Shown one piece after another: positions 33,735 through 44,543 of a stretch of 51,749 nt of DNA. The translations under genes were made by a program, and so were the position numbers. The notes below the pieces were generated by a model. The model did no database searches. It saw only the letters and a program-made list of their open reading frames with translations, and was not told the DNA's origin. Numbering within the stretch: position 1 is the stretch's first letter; every line of letters starts with the position of its first letter. Origin of the DNA: Hysterium pulicare CBS 123377 (lineage: Eukaryota > Ascomycota > Dothideomycetes > Hysteriales > Hysteriaceae); the NCBI GenBank assembly GCA_000467715.1, contig AJFK01000494.1:1-51749 (forward strand), written 5' to 3'.

Positions 33735-34588
33735 ATGCCGAGTCTCCTCTCTAAGAGCCGCTTTCGTTTCCTTCTGGTGGCAGGGGTCACCGTCCTGGCC
33801 GACAATCCTGCTGAATCAACTACGGCGTTCGTCAATACAGCAATAGCACCTACTCCTGGCTCAACGATAGTTGCTTCCAGTTTTTCCCAAGTAACTACGC
33901 CTTCCATTAAGCCTTCAACAACTACAAGTTACTTCTACACCACTCTCTCCGGCTCTGGATGGCCACCCATGTGCACTAGTCAATGGCCACCACCAGCAAC
34001 AATGACAAATTTCCTCTGGTACAATTCCACCAACAACCTTGACTGCGCCGGTCGCGATGCCAATAGTCATCATCTGCGATATTGGCGAGAACCAGCGCCA
34101 AGTAAATGACACTCAGCCTGAGGGATATGGACCACCCGATCAAGTCCACCTGACCATCATAATGACTCCGGGAGGCCCCACACCAAACGACATGATTTTC
34201 CACGACGGAAATTCGAGCCTGGAGCGCAAATGCGGGCAGCCGGCTCGTTTCTGCATCGGCTACGAACCACGATCGGAAATAGGAGATGCCTGGCTGAACC
34301 GATAATCGCCAGGGCGGGGTCTATTTTCGTGGAGATTCGAATGGTAAAGGTGGAAAGGGCTACTTCAACGTGACGCTGGGACACATTTGTCTTGGAGGGG
34401 GTACATGGAGCATGAAGGTTTTAGGTGAGACGGACTTTGATCTGGTATGTGGACATGATGAGGGGTATAATGCGACTTGTTTCTTACCGGATGAAGGACG
34501 TGTGCTTGTTAATTGGACGGGACCTTGGACTGCGAATTCTTCGTCGTCTACTACTGTTATCGTTTTACCTACTAGTGTTAGTGGTTGA
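33735..34588 (+). pseudogene. Frame-broken gene for a secreted Ser/Thr-rich protein
   Basis: Three consecutive plus-strand frames each look coding. Frame 1 (33735 to about 34030) starts with ATG and a hydrophobic N-terminus (RFRFLLVAGVTVLA), then is Ser/Thr-rich. Frame 2 (about 34050-34305) is rich in Gly/Pro/Asp with Cys (DQVHLTIIMTPGGPTPND). Frame 3 (about 34298-34588) has GYFNVTLGHICLGGGTW, several Cys and N-glycosylation sites, then ends with a Ser/Thr-rich stretch. I find no good GT..AG introns of normal size joining them. The most natural reading is one secreted protein gene with two small indels, the second near 34300 beside the stop taa. Sequencing error or unrecognised introns remain possible. 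No family was recognised. Confidence 0.45.
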
Positions 34589-35800
34589 AGGAGAGCTAGG
34601 AGGACTACTTGGCAATGGCGATGTAAGGCGATTTTGCATGGAAAGATCGTAGACAGCATCAGTCGCCTTAAGTAGCAAGCAGTACAGAAACATCACCAAT
34701 TAGACGGGTTGATTTTGCATTCACAAGCCCAGTGAAATCTTGGTTGAAGTTGATATACTATATTAGGTACTAGTCTTACAAAATTAGTAAATGAGACTCC
34801 CGAGGTCTTTGAATATTCAGCTGAGACTGTAAGATTCCCGTGCACGGAAATTTACGATTAGCAGCTACGGTTCGGCGATCAGTCGGAGATGAAAAGATGA
34901 TGTACATCGCCACTGCTGAATCCCCACAGCTGATATTGACGACAGTCCAGAGGCAAATTGAAAGAAGAGCAAATGATTCCTCATAAGTAAGCACTGTGTT
35001 GTGGTGCCACAGCAGGTGCCCTCATCAGATTAGGTCAGCCTAAGTAGTGCGCTTCGTTTTCTCCATTCGGCTAGCGTCTATGTCTTTTCCACCTCTCAAA
35101 CAACAAAACCTCGTACGTGGTAAGCTTTGTAAGCCAGGGGTATATGAAGGAGACAATTACAATGCTGACAGTAGATCTAGCTAACATGAAGAAGAAGATG
35201 CGCTGCGCTAGGTGCTTGGCCGCTCCACAAATGCCCTTTTCGCGGATGCGGAGTTAATGGATCGGATCGGACGAAGCACTACGAAAGTATACTGCCACAC
35301 GGACCGTAAATGTGTTGCTATTTAGATGCAGTGGCATTTGGACCCGTGTCGACGGTTGACTTTGCTTTTGCAATCTAAGTAGGATCGCCTGCCCGTATTT
35401 CAAGCATCTCATCAAGGGCTCGACATCAATCTTACAGTATCTCATTTTTTCTTAAGCCACAAACTATGTTGAAGGTACACACAAAGCATGTCTTAACAAA
35501 TCATGTGGACGAAGTAAAGCTTGATTCCACCTGCTCTGTGCGTAAGCACTCGGCAGCAGTGCTTACGCCAGCATCCAGGCTCAGGCTGCCATAAACCGTA
35601 AGTCGCTTTCTTCATGAGGAGAAGATTATAGACGAATGGACCAATTGATGGCCTAATCTTCGGTGGCCTGGAAGTACCCACCAATTCAGTTGGCAAGCTA
35701 AGCGCACGAAAGTTCCTACCTGCTAGGATGCGATGTCATCTCGATACGATGGTTGGAAGCTTGGCCCTTGTCTGGGGCTGGTGTCCTAGGGTTTCTGAGC
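34589..35800. other. About 1.2 kb gene-free stretch upstream of the ALDH gene
   Basis: No protein-like ORF is visible. The notable elements are a perfect hairpin at 35540-35568 and the TATA box at 35802, both listed separately. Confidence 0.5.
35540..35568. promoter_or_regulatory. Perfect 11-bp inverted repeat upstream of ALDH gene
   Basis: gcgtaagcact and its exact reverse complement agtgcttacgc are separated by a 7-base spacer (cggcagc). It lies about 330 bp before the ALDH start codon. It could be a dimeric regulator site or simply a hairpin; function is not shown by sequence. Confidence 0.45.
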
Positions 35801-35801
35801 G

Positions 35802-35807
35802 TATAAA
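35802..35807 (+). promoter_or_regulatory. TATA box of the ALDH gene
   Basis: tataaa lies 94 bp upstream of the ALDH start codon, in a GC-richer setting (gagcgtataaagagct), a normal distance for a fungal core promoter. Confidence 0.55.
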
Positions 35808-35900
35808 GAGCTCCAGGAGCCCCTCTTCATTCTCATCAGGCCACCCGTCCATACAGCACACTCAAAACTATCAAGTTAAATTATTCTGCAAGTCTTCAAC

Positions 35901-37748
35901 ATGGCTACCAATGGTACCAAGTCTTCGTCAATTCAGACGAAGCTTTTCATTAACAATGAGGTACTACAAGCTACCCCAATATACCAGCCATTGTTTAAGT
36001 ATGCATCTAACCATTCCATCTAGTTCGTTGACGCAAAATCCGGCGAGACCCTCAGCATCTACAACCCGCACGATGAATCTCTAGTGGCGGAAAATGTTCA
36101 GGTTGCCGGCCAAGCCGATGTCGATGCAGCAGTTAAAGCCGCCAGAGCAGCTTTCAAAGGGCCTTGGTCTCAGATGAAACCAACTGAGAGGTCCAAGATC
36201 ATGCACAAGTTTGCTGATCTTGTCGATGCGCACGCCGAGGAGATTCTCCCGTTAGAAGCGAAGGCAATGGGAATGCCGGTTCAGGTCGTAGCCTTCGTTG
36301 TTAAGATGACGGCAGATACCTTTAGATGTAAGTAGCGCATTGGATTTTTCGTAATCGTGGTATGGTCGGGTGTTTACTGATTCTCGCCCGTAGACTATGC
36401 TGGCTGGACTGATAAGCTCGCCGGAGAGCAGTACCCTGAATCCGATGGGATATACAGAATCGTCCAGTATGAACCTCTTGGTGTTTGTGCTGGAATAGGA
36501 GCTTGGAACGCTAGCACTGCCTTTTTTGCTTTCAAGTGTGCCGCAGCTGTAGCATCGGGAAATACGGTAGGAAGACACTCTTATGCCAGCCCTTCGTATA
36601 CCAGCTAGCATAGACTGATATTTTCAAATACGTAGGCCATCTACAAAGGATCCGAGAAGTCTCCACTAGGTCTTCTGGCTCTTGGTTCTCTAGTAAAGGA
36701 AGCAGGCTTCCCACCAGGCGTTATCAACATCATCACTGGGGATGGAAGAGCAGGATCTATGCTAGCATCTCACATGGACATCAACAAGATCAGTTTCACC
36801 GGGTCCGCCTTCGCAGGCAAGAAAGTCCAAGAACTTGCCGCAAAGAGTAATCTCAAGCGCTGCACCTTGGAGTTAGGTGGAAAATCGCCATCCCTCATTT
36901 TCGACGACGCAGATATGGAGAATGCACTTACTCAGTAAGATGACGACAGCCTCACTGCTTCAAAAGTTCTTGCTAATCCGAAAACCGCACAGCCACTCCC
37001 AAAATTTCCTCTTCAACACCGGCCAAGCCTGCATCGCCGCCTCCCGAACCTTCGTCCACGAATCCATAGCCCCGAAATTCATCGAGCAGCTCAAAGCACG
37101 CTACGAGCAATTCTCGCACACGATAGGAAACGCCCTAGATCCCAAGACATTCTTAGGTCCATTGGCAGACCGAAAACAATTCAATCGCGTCATGGAACTC
37201 ATTGAGGCCGGAAAGGCCGAGGCTGAGCTTGTCACGGGCGGGAAGAGGAAGGGCGACGAGGGGTTTTATGTTGAGCCGACTATTTTCTTGAATCCGAAGG
37301 ATGATGCGAGGATTTATCGGGAGGAGATCTTTGGACCGGTCATTACGATTAAGACGTTTAAGACTGAGGAGGAGGGGATTGCAATGGCGAATGATACTAC
37401 CTATGGTCTTTCAGGTGAGTAAATTGTTTAAGTCGGGGGGAGGGCGTTTACGTAAGATGAGTGGATGCTAATCATTTTGCAGCTTGTGTTTTCACCGCCT
37501 CTACTAGCCGTGCTCTTCGCGTTGCTAAGCAGCTTGAATCGGGTATGGTTAATATCAATACTTCGCAAACCTTTGGCCTCGATGTTCCTTTCGGAGGCTC
37601 GAAGCAAAGTGGACTTGGAAGAGAATCTGGTCGCCATGGTTTGATGGCTTATGTCGAGGCTAAGCTTATCAGTATCAAGTAAGTTCGACATGAAAGGATG
37701 ATTTATGATGCGTGCAGTGACTAACTTGGATATAGCATGAATGTTTAA
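35901..37748 (+). CDS. Aldehyde dehydrogenase (NAD(P)+-dependent ALDH superfamily)
   Basis: ALDH oxidises aldehydes to carboxylic acids; the substrate cannot be told from sequence. Exons: 35901-35960, 36024-36327, 36394-36566, 36636-36934, 36993-37414, 37483-37678 and 37736-37748, giving 488 aa, the normal size. Catalytic features: general-base Glu258 in TLELGGKSP, nucleophile Cys292 in NTGQACIAASR, cofactor-site GIGAWNAS and FTGSAFAG, and the C-terminal EEIFGPV and FGGSKQSGLGRE motifs. There is no targeting peptide or SKL, so it is likely cytosolic. The last exon is only 13 nt: donor GTAAGT overlaps an in-frame TAA at 37680, and a branch-like tgactaac precedes acceptor tatag. Splicing ends the protein INMNV; read-through ends ISIK (485 aa). 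Confidence 0.93.
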
Positions 37749-37912
37749 AATATTGATATGGAATATATGAGGGATTTAGGAATTAGAAAGAGAATTTGTT
37801 TTCAGCTATGTTGATAAAGCATGTCTCATACGGCTATGTGTGATTCGCCTGGTCATGAAAAGTAGCACTCGAGCAATTTGTCTCCTCTTCATTGCTTTTC
37901 CCGACGTTTGAG
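37749..37912. other. Convergent intergenic spacer
   Basis: Short spacer between the ALDH gene and the oppositely oriented HET relic; nothing else is visible. Confidence 0.4.
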
Positions 37913-39300
37913 TCAAACCAGTAAGATATCTTCGCTAACGTGTCCCATATCGAACGCTTCGCTGTGCATCAGCCCATGTGCATACGCCTCGCCGATGAAT
38001 TTCCAAGCACTCCCGTCATTTCGGATGATGTATGGAACTTTGGCCCCATGGAAGATGGCCAGTGCATCTCCCACACATGCCCCAACTGGTCCAAGTCCAA
38101 TGTACCCCTTTTCTGTCCAGAACAGCACTCGGTTCAATGCATATAAAATAAAAGCCCTGTCTTGCATATTGGCATCGCCTAATAGATCTTTTGGTACCTC
38201 ATACCGACAGGGTTCGCCAGCCCTATCTTCTAGCCTGACATCTTGCTCTACAAGACCTGCTGGTTCCTCATGCACAGGACAAGGAGTATCATGTTCGAGT
38301 ATCTTTGCGAAGGTACTGGGAGCTTCAGCATATCCTACGGAATCGTTGTTAGCGTGTAGAGTGCGCCAGGTTGCTTCGTAGTAAGAGCCGCCTCCCACGT
38401 AGTTCTCTTTAATGCTACCAGCTTCTTGTACGATTTTCTTCTGCCAACGATCGAGAATTCGGCACGTGTTTGGAAGCCGATGGTCTTGGTTTATCTGCTC
38501 CAGAGCTTCGTCTTAAATTCTCTTCGTATGCGACTTGATCCGATCAACTATAACACAACGAACTGTAATGGTACCGAACCTTTCTCCGACTGAATAAACG
38601 GCAGTCGTGGCAGCACAAGCTTTGAAAGGTAAAAAATCAAATATGCCAGGCGGTTCTCCCAGCATGTAGCTCCAATCCGGAACCCAAGATGGCAAGGAAA
38701 GTTTCTTCTCAGAGTAAACAGATGCCAAAAAAAAAAGTTCCGCTCCTGTTCAAGAAATGCTATGAAGCATCAATGACACAGAGGGAATTCCAGGTTCAGA
38801 TAGAATGCTGTCGCAAGGCTCTAGACGTACGAGGCTACGCCTCATAACGCCAAGCCTTACTGACATGCTTGGATGGAGAAACGAATCCATTAGCAGACTT
38901 TCAAATGACGCTCTTTCTCGACTATTGGTTGAGCCATCGAGCTGGGCTGAAATTGGATGGTCTGCTTGATTATGTAGAAGAGTGAATGTATTCCTAGAAA
39001 AGTACCAGGATGCCTGAAAGGGCCGAAAGATACCGGATAAACTACCAAGCCGAGCTGCACGCCACATTCGGTTCGTCACAAGCAGCACGTTTGCCGTCTG
39101 CCCTATCTTTGGGCTTACTGGCTGAACAACCGCCTGAACTAACCACCCATGAGCATTCAAATGGACGAGGCTGGGGCTGCCCAGATGGAGGGAGGCTTTT
39201 CCACAATGCAGCGAGGCACCTCCATTCCAGATCCTTCGGCGGTCAGACTCACCGGCTCTCCATGCTATCGTCGTCAAGGCTTTGGAAGTTGATACGATAG
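37913..39300 (-). pseudogene. HET-domain (heterokaryon incompatibility) protein relic with in-frame stops
   Basis: HET-domain proteins act in fungal non-self recognition. The C-terminal part is clear: LPSWVPDWSYMLG (from about 38690), then FWTEKGYIGLGP, GDALAIFHGAKVPYIIR and FIGEAYAHGLMHSEAFDMG (about 38140-37940), the usual order of a HET protein's C-terminal half. One minus frame runs through the whole locus but is cut by TGA at 38750-38752 and TAA at 38513-38515, with recognisable protein on both sides of the latter. Upstream (38760-39300) the same frame is open, with only faint HET character (SLVHLNAHGWLVQAVV). I see no LWIDAICINQ motif, so the N-terminal HET core seems lost or unrecognisable. 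A run of ten A at 38727-38736 lies inside. Short introns hiding the stops were not found. Confidence 0.65.
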
Positions 39301-39450
39301 CTGATCTTACATCTTCAGCTGCCCAGCTCACTGCATTAGGTCCCGTTCCTTGATTGTGCTTGATGCTCTGCGTTTTGACATGACCGAACCAAGACTTGGT
39401 ATGTAGTACGTAGCTTGCTTTTTTGTATCCGTTCCGGGTGTGCCTCAATC

Positions 39451-40915
39451 ATGAATCATGACCTGCGTGCTGACGATACGACAGACGTGCGAGACTCTAC
39501 GCTCTCGGCCTTGAAAATCTCCTGCCCCTCAGCCGAAGTCCTCGACCCACTCGATACCGAGCATCAGATGGAAAATCCCTTCAATGAAGCGGATACAGAA
39601 TGGTCTGACGAAGAGGAATTGATACCCAAGGATCGCCTCAAATCACCATATATACCTCCAGAGCAGAAGGCTGGCGGAAGACGTGATACGTTGATGGTAC
39701 CTGGAGCGGACTGGGGAAATTCATCCTCAGAAGAGAACTCGCCCGATCCGAATCGAAGTCCGGCCCTCTCATTGAATGGCGCACCCTTTATACCACCCAA
39801 ATCCCCTTCAAGACCAGACGTTCGACCGGGTTCAAAACAAGAGGATCTAGTGGAGCGTTTCTATCAGGTCACACGAGAGCGAGATGCTCTAAGGAAAGAG
39901 TTGCAGAGGAGGTCTTCACGTAATGGAGTAGCCCGACCTTCGGCGTTGTATAAATCAGAGGAAAAAACGCTGATAGAGGACTTGGGTGCTCTTCGGCATG
40001 AGATTCGAAATTGGTCAGAGGAATTTTTCTCTGGTGTCATATCGGCCAGACAGAAACGGCCTCATGTCTATTCGTCCAAGGAGCTGTTTGGAAATCTGAC
40101 GGATAATTACCCGGCCTATCTCAAGCATCCACAGGACCGACCTCTTCTGGTGCAGGCTTTTGTATGGGGCAAATTACAGAGACGCGTATTTAACAATCTC
40201 GTGAGCGGGTGTGGATACATTTGGGCAGGCAAACTTGGAGACAGGAAGCTTCGTCCGATAAACGATACTCTCCGCAAGGGTGGGCATTCACTTACGAACC
40301 AACGTCAAAGGAATTGTCATGTAAGCTAATTGATGTGCAGCTGTGAAGAACGAAGAAGATGCCGAGGACTACCATCGCTGGAGATCTAACACAGTTAACC
40401 TCCTTGTCCCTCAAGTAGACGGCAAATGGAGACCGACCTTCGACGCCGGCCCCGTGCTGAAATGGATATCGAAATTCTGCAGCCGCATCCGAAGAAAACT
40501 AAGACCCTGGGCAACTCAAAGTCTTCGGTACGGGAAAGAGCAGCTTCGGACCATCGTCTCCGCGGCCGTAGCCCTCGACCTGAAAATGAAGAGGCAACGG
40601 GCAGATTACCGATTTCCAACCTTCAATGGCGGCAAGTCTGGCCAGTTATATGGCTACGGGTTCTATGATTCCGAAATGGAAGATGTTGATGAGGACGACG
40701 ATAGGCCTAGGCGAGTCGAGCTGGCTCTCGCGCCTGCCTTGGAAAGATGCGGTAATGCTAATGGGTATGTATTCGATCAGAGTTTCATTCTGGTAAAGGC
40801 GGACGTGAGTTGTAAAAGGCTTGAGAAAAGGGCGCGGAGTTCGCGGGTCTCACGGAATCATTATAGCGGCACGAAGACGGGCATACGGCAGTCAGTGAAG
40901 AATTTGTGGAATTAA
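39451..40915 (+). CDS. Conserved fungal protein of unknown function
   Basis: Exons 39451-40279 and 40341-40915 give 467 aa. The start is the first ATG (MNHDLRADDTTD); the open frame continues upstream only to a TTG. Residues 1-135 are acidic and Ser/Pro-rich (EWSDEEELIPKD), then a short coiled coil (VERFYQVTRERDALRKELQRR). A globular segment follows (LRHEIRNWSEEFFSG to LVQAFVWGKLQRRVF, about 185-250), and exon 2 is basic. I recall similar WSEEFF/FVWGKLQ proteins as uncharacterised in filamentous fungi and assign no function. The intron donor is GTGGGC, with taagctaat as probable branch site; splicing restores LRKAVKNEEDAEDYHRW. No signal peptide or membrane helix is visible. Confidence 0.75.
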
Positions 40916-41521
40916 TGATCATTTGATACCGGCCAGGGAAACAATAATATAATATGACCTGCAGATGTCCCACTTTCGGTTTGTCAAGACTAAGTTCTGC
41001 TCCACCTCACGCGAATTCGTACTGCTGAAATTGCGAGTGCAATACTACCAAGCCACCAGACAGGCGATGGCTTCTCCTACATTTCTTCTTCTTCGCCCTT
41101 GTCTTCCGCCTCGTTATCCCTTCTGCTCTTCTCCTTTCTCTTTGCTTTTGTCTCCTGTCTTTGTACCATTTCTGTCTTCCGTCCATGCCGGCGGACAACA
41201 TATTTTCCATTGCAATGTACTGTAAGCTGGGAGGCATATGGATAAGAAATACAAGTTTTGCACGTGATGCGTGCTGGTGTGTGAGCCAGCGATACGAGCG
41301 GCCTTGCCATATTTTTTTTTTCTAAGCACAGCCTCTTTGAACTGCATGATAAAGCGAATAAAGGAACTCATGCACGCGCTAGGCAAAAGTGCAGCTGCTC
41401 CGCCTAGCGGAACGCGGCGTCATCAGGCTGAGTGGACGTCTTGAGTAAATCATCATGCTCACCAGAATGCGCGTTGATGCGCGAGGACGTAAGGAATGTC
41501 GAAAGACATGACGAAGCATAG
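40916..41521. other. Intergenic stretch upstream of the DUF6594 gene
   Basis: It contains pyrimidine-rich tracts (41080-41180) that create basic shadow ORFs on the minus strand, but no gene. It may hold an unseen first exon of the DUF6594 gene: ATGs at 41454 and 41496 are candidates, neither in frame with the body as read. Confidence 0.4.
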
Positions 41522-42568
41522 TTGAAAGCATCTGAACTGCAATGTGTTTCCCAAAGCGAAGTCTTGAAGCGGTGGAAGGATATAGGATATCATGGGTTTT
41601 CAGCCTTCCTCGCTTCTGACAACGATTTTCTAGTTTTCAGGCGGGTTAGCACCGTGAGTCTTCGAGCCCTACTACTTCTTCAGGATGAGATTGATGTGCT
41701 CGAAGAGAAGTTTGCCCACTTAAATGCCGAACATTCACGAAAAGAGGCAGTAGATGTCCACAATGGCTCATTCCGACAAGAAGCCGATCCAAGGCGGACT
41801 CGCACGATACAACAACTCTATCAGAAGCTCATTAAATATAGTTAGTACAGTCTTGACTAAGAGTACAAGTGCGGAAATACTGAACTTGTGACAGATGAAC
41901 TACTCCAATATTCAACTCTCCGATCCCGGCCACCAATCCCCAAAAAAGACATCCAAAGTCTGAAGAACTGGTTCTACAATACCAAAAACGCCATTCTGGA
42001 TAAAGAAACTGCATACATAAACCATGGACACGATCTCATCTCTCTTGTGCCGAAGTCAAAGACGCCGCTTCGACTTCTCTTCGAACACTCGGCACGCTTC
42101 CGTCTCTCCAAATTATGGCATAAAAAGTCGCCCGTAGACCTCGAGAAGTCGTTTCTGCATCCAGACATGCTGCATTATACGTCAGATGCCCGCATCGACC
42201 GCTTCGTTGCCGTTACTATCACGTTACTAGGCATGATCATGCTCATAGCACCTCTATGGATCCTAGCGGTAGTGAAAGGAATGGTGCCAAGGCTAGGTGT
42301 TATTACAGGCTTTATTATCGTATTTCTGGGCCTGATTGCTGGCACCACTATTGCAAGACCTTTGAGAGTCTGGCTGCAGCTGCTGCGTGAGTGCTGCTCT
42401 CCGTCAAGGTGGAATTGGCCTCAAGACGAATACTTTGGTTGGATAGGTATTCTGCAGTCTTGGTCGTGTTTCTGCAGATTTCTGGATAGCTTTTGGGCTC
42501 AGTATGGAAAGAGTATAGACTTCTCAGCTCGGTACCTTCATGATGTAGTAGCTTTTTTGATGCGGTAG
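41522..42568 (+). CDS. DUF6594-type fungal membrane protein; start unresolved
   Basis: Exons 41522-41840 and 41895-42568 give about 330 aa from the first open codon. The N-terminal part has the DUF6594 signature: GYHGFSAFLASDNDFLVFRR followed by LLLLQDEIDVLEEKFAHL. The C-terminal half has hydrophobic helices (VAVTITLLGMIMLIAPLWIL and LGVITGFIIVFLGLIAG), the family's usual membrane segments. The intron restores LIKYNELLQYS. Function of the family is unknown. Oddity: an in-frame TAG lies at 41519 and no ATG precedes the conserved core. ATG 41496 (MSKDMTKH) is in another frame, so either a small upstream intron, a 1-nt indel or a disabled start is involved. Confidence 0.8.
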
Positions 42569-43104
42569 TCTTCGACTGGAAGCTCTTTGAATCTGGTGGT
42601 ATCTTTTGGCGGCACTCTAGCAATTCGTAGCGTAGGATTTGGGAGGTTTTATTTATTGATGCCTGATGTCTTGTTTAGAGGTTATACAGTTCTAATTCGG
42701 TTGCGAACCTATTTCGGCCTTGGACTACTCTAGCGCGAGTGAATATTTAACTTAAATAGTGAGCAATCAAGCATATGTTTATATCTTCCTATAAACCTGG
42801 TCTATCCACCTGCAGTTCGAAACACCAGAATTTGTCGTGACATATCGATATTTACATAAGCTTGCCTAATCAGGCATTTCAAAGCTCAGACGCCAGATCG
42901 GCGCGAGTCATTGCATCTTCACACAACAACCCACTACTGACCTCAGACCTCAAACAACTCGCCACCACAACAATTCTACACCCAAATCCACAAGCGTATC
43001 AATCACCCATGGAAATCCTCCCTTCATAGCCACGCCACCAAACCTCACAACCAAACCCACAACTCCTCCGACATCCCGCAAATCCCTCAACCGCTCCACC
43101 AAAA
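42569..43104. other. Promoter region of the TRAPPC6 gene, no other gene seen
   Basis: Sequence before 43105 becomes C-rich. Minus-strand ORFs here are Gly-rich shadows. Confidence 0.4.
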
Positions 43105-44035
43105 ATGTCCCACCACCCAGACCCCCAAACCCCCCAAACCTCCTTCCCAGACCCAACATCCACCCTCCTGAACGCCTCATGTCTAGATCTGCTCCTCATA
43201 GAACTAGTCCCCATGGCCTATCGCATGACAGTCGAGTTACAAGCTAGAGAAGACGAGTGGATTCACGGAGCGAGTTCTACGTCGCGGCCAGTGTCGACTG
43301 AGGTGAAAGGAGCTGGGACTGAGGCGGGGAGTATATCAGCTGGAGGGGGAGGCGGGAGCGGGGCTGGTGGAACAGGGACTGCGGGGGGGATGTCGACTGT
43401 AGACGAGGAAGAAGCGCGGGAGGCTGTGTTTTATCGATTAGAGTTGCTTGGGTATCGTGTTGGGTTGGGAGTGGTAGAACGGTAAGGCTTCCGTCGTCCT
43501 CATTTCCTCCATATCAACCTCCCCCAATCCAGCATCCCCGCAACCATATCTCTATCTCAATCCCAATTCTGGAACCCGGAAATAAAGTCCTAACAAAGCT
43601 AACCCACTCCCCAGTTTCTCCCGCGACAAACCCCGCCCAACAACCCCCCTCGACATAATAAAATTCCTCTGCAAAGATCTCTGGACCCTGCTCTTCAGAA
43701 AGCAAATCGACAACCTAAAAACAAACCACCGCGGCATCTACGTCCTCACAGACAACACTTTCAAGCCTCTAAACCGCATGTCCTTTGATACGAGAAAGCC
43801 TCATACCCCTTACACCGCTTCTATTCAAGGTGGTGGGGGCAGAAGAGAAGGCGATGATGCAGTAGAGGGAATGGTGAACGCTCAAATCGCTCGCGCGCAG
43901 CCTTTTTTGTATTTTCCGGCTGGCGTTATTAGAGGGTGTCTTGCGGCGTTGGGGATCCAGGCTACGGTGCAGGCGGAGACGAGTGCGTTGCCGGGAGCGA
44001 CGTTTCAGATTCGGACTTTGGGTGCTAAGGCGTGA
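43105..44035 (+). CDS. TRS33: TRAPP complex subunit Trs33/TRAPPC6 (BET3 family)
   Basis: Trs33 is a small BET3-fold subunit of TRAPP, the Rab (Ypt1/Ypt31-32) activator and tether of ER-Golgi and Golgi traffic. Exons 43105-43481 and 43615-44035 give 265 aa. Family motifs: RLELLGYRVGLGVVERFSRD across the splice, then DIIKFLCKDLWTLLFRKQID and TNHRGIYVLTDNTFKPLNRM, and a C-terminal FPAGVIRGCLAALGI. Relative to animal TRAPPC6 (about 160-175 aa) there is a Ser/Gly-rich insertion at about 60-105 (poly-Gly SAGGGGGSGAGGTG) and another Gly-rich loop near 180-195, probably disordered. The 133-bp intron splits the Arg codon before FSRD, so removing it gives a continuous family motif. Confidence 0.93.
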
Positions 44036-44543
44036 GGGCGGAGCTTGCGGAGGATAGGAGGAAAGGGGGTGCGTTTGGGTTGGTTGTGGCATGTTCAGCG
44101 GCATTGGGCGGCGTTTATGGGGCTATTGTTTTGATATCCGGGTTTAAGTTGGGTTAACTGAATAGCATGCAATGGTGGGAGTATGGGATATATTTCTGTG
44201 GCTGTAAAGAGGAAGATGTGATTGTGTTTTGATTTGATGTCCAGTCAAGTCAGATGTAACTAAGGCACAAATAACATCACCCTAAAAACGCAATCGCGAA
44301 CGAGAGATATATTTGTGTTTATAGCACATTCTGTTCGCTTATTCCCGTCCGTCATCTCCATCTCCCAAATTAGCCATATACCGAAGAAATCTATTCTCGA
44401 TTCTTTTCGCTCGTCATCTCACATTTCAGTCCATCACTCATTCAGTCGTGATTATAACCTATCTACCAGTCTCATATGAGCGTGTATCTTAACAGTACTC
44501 GCGGGCAACAACAAATGAAAAACTGAAGGGGCTCGGAGGGGAC
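44036..44543. other. Convergent 3' intergenic region (TRAPPC6 / MDH)
   Basis: About 500 bp of shared 3' flank. No gene or structured element was recognised. Confidence 0.45.
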
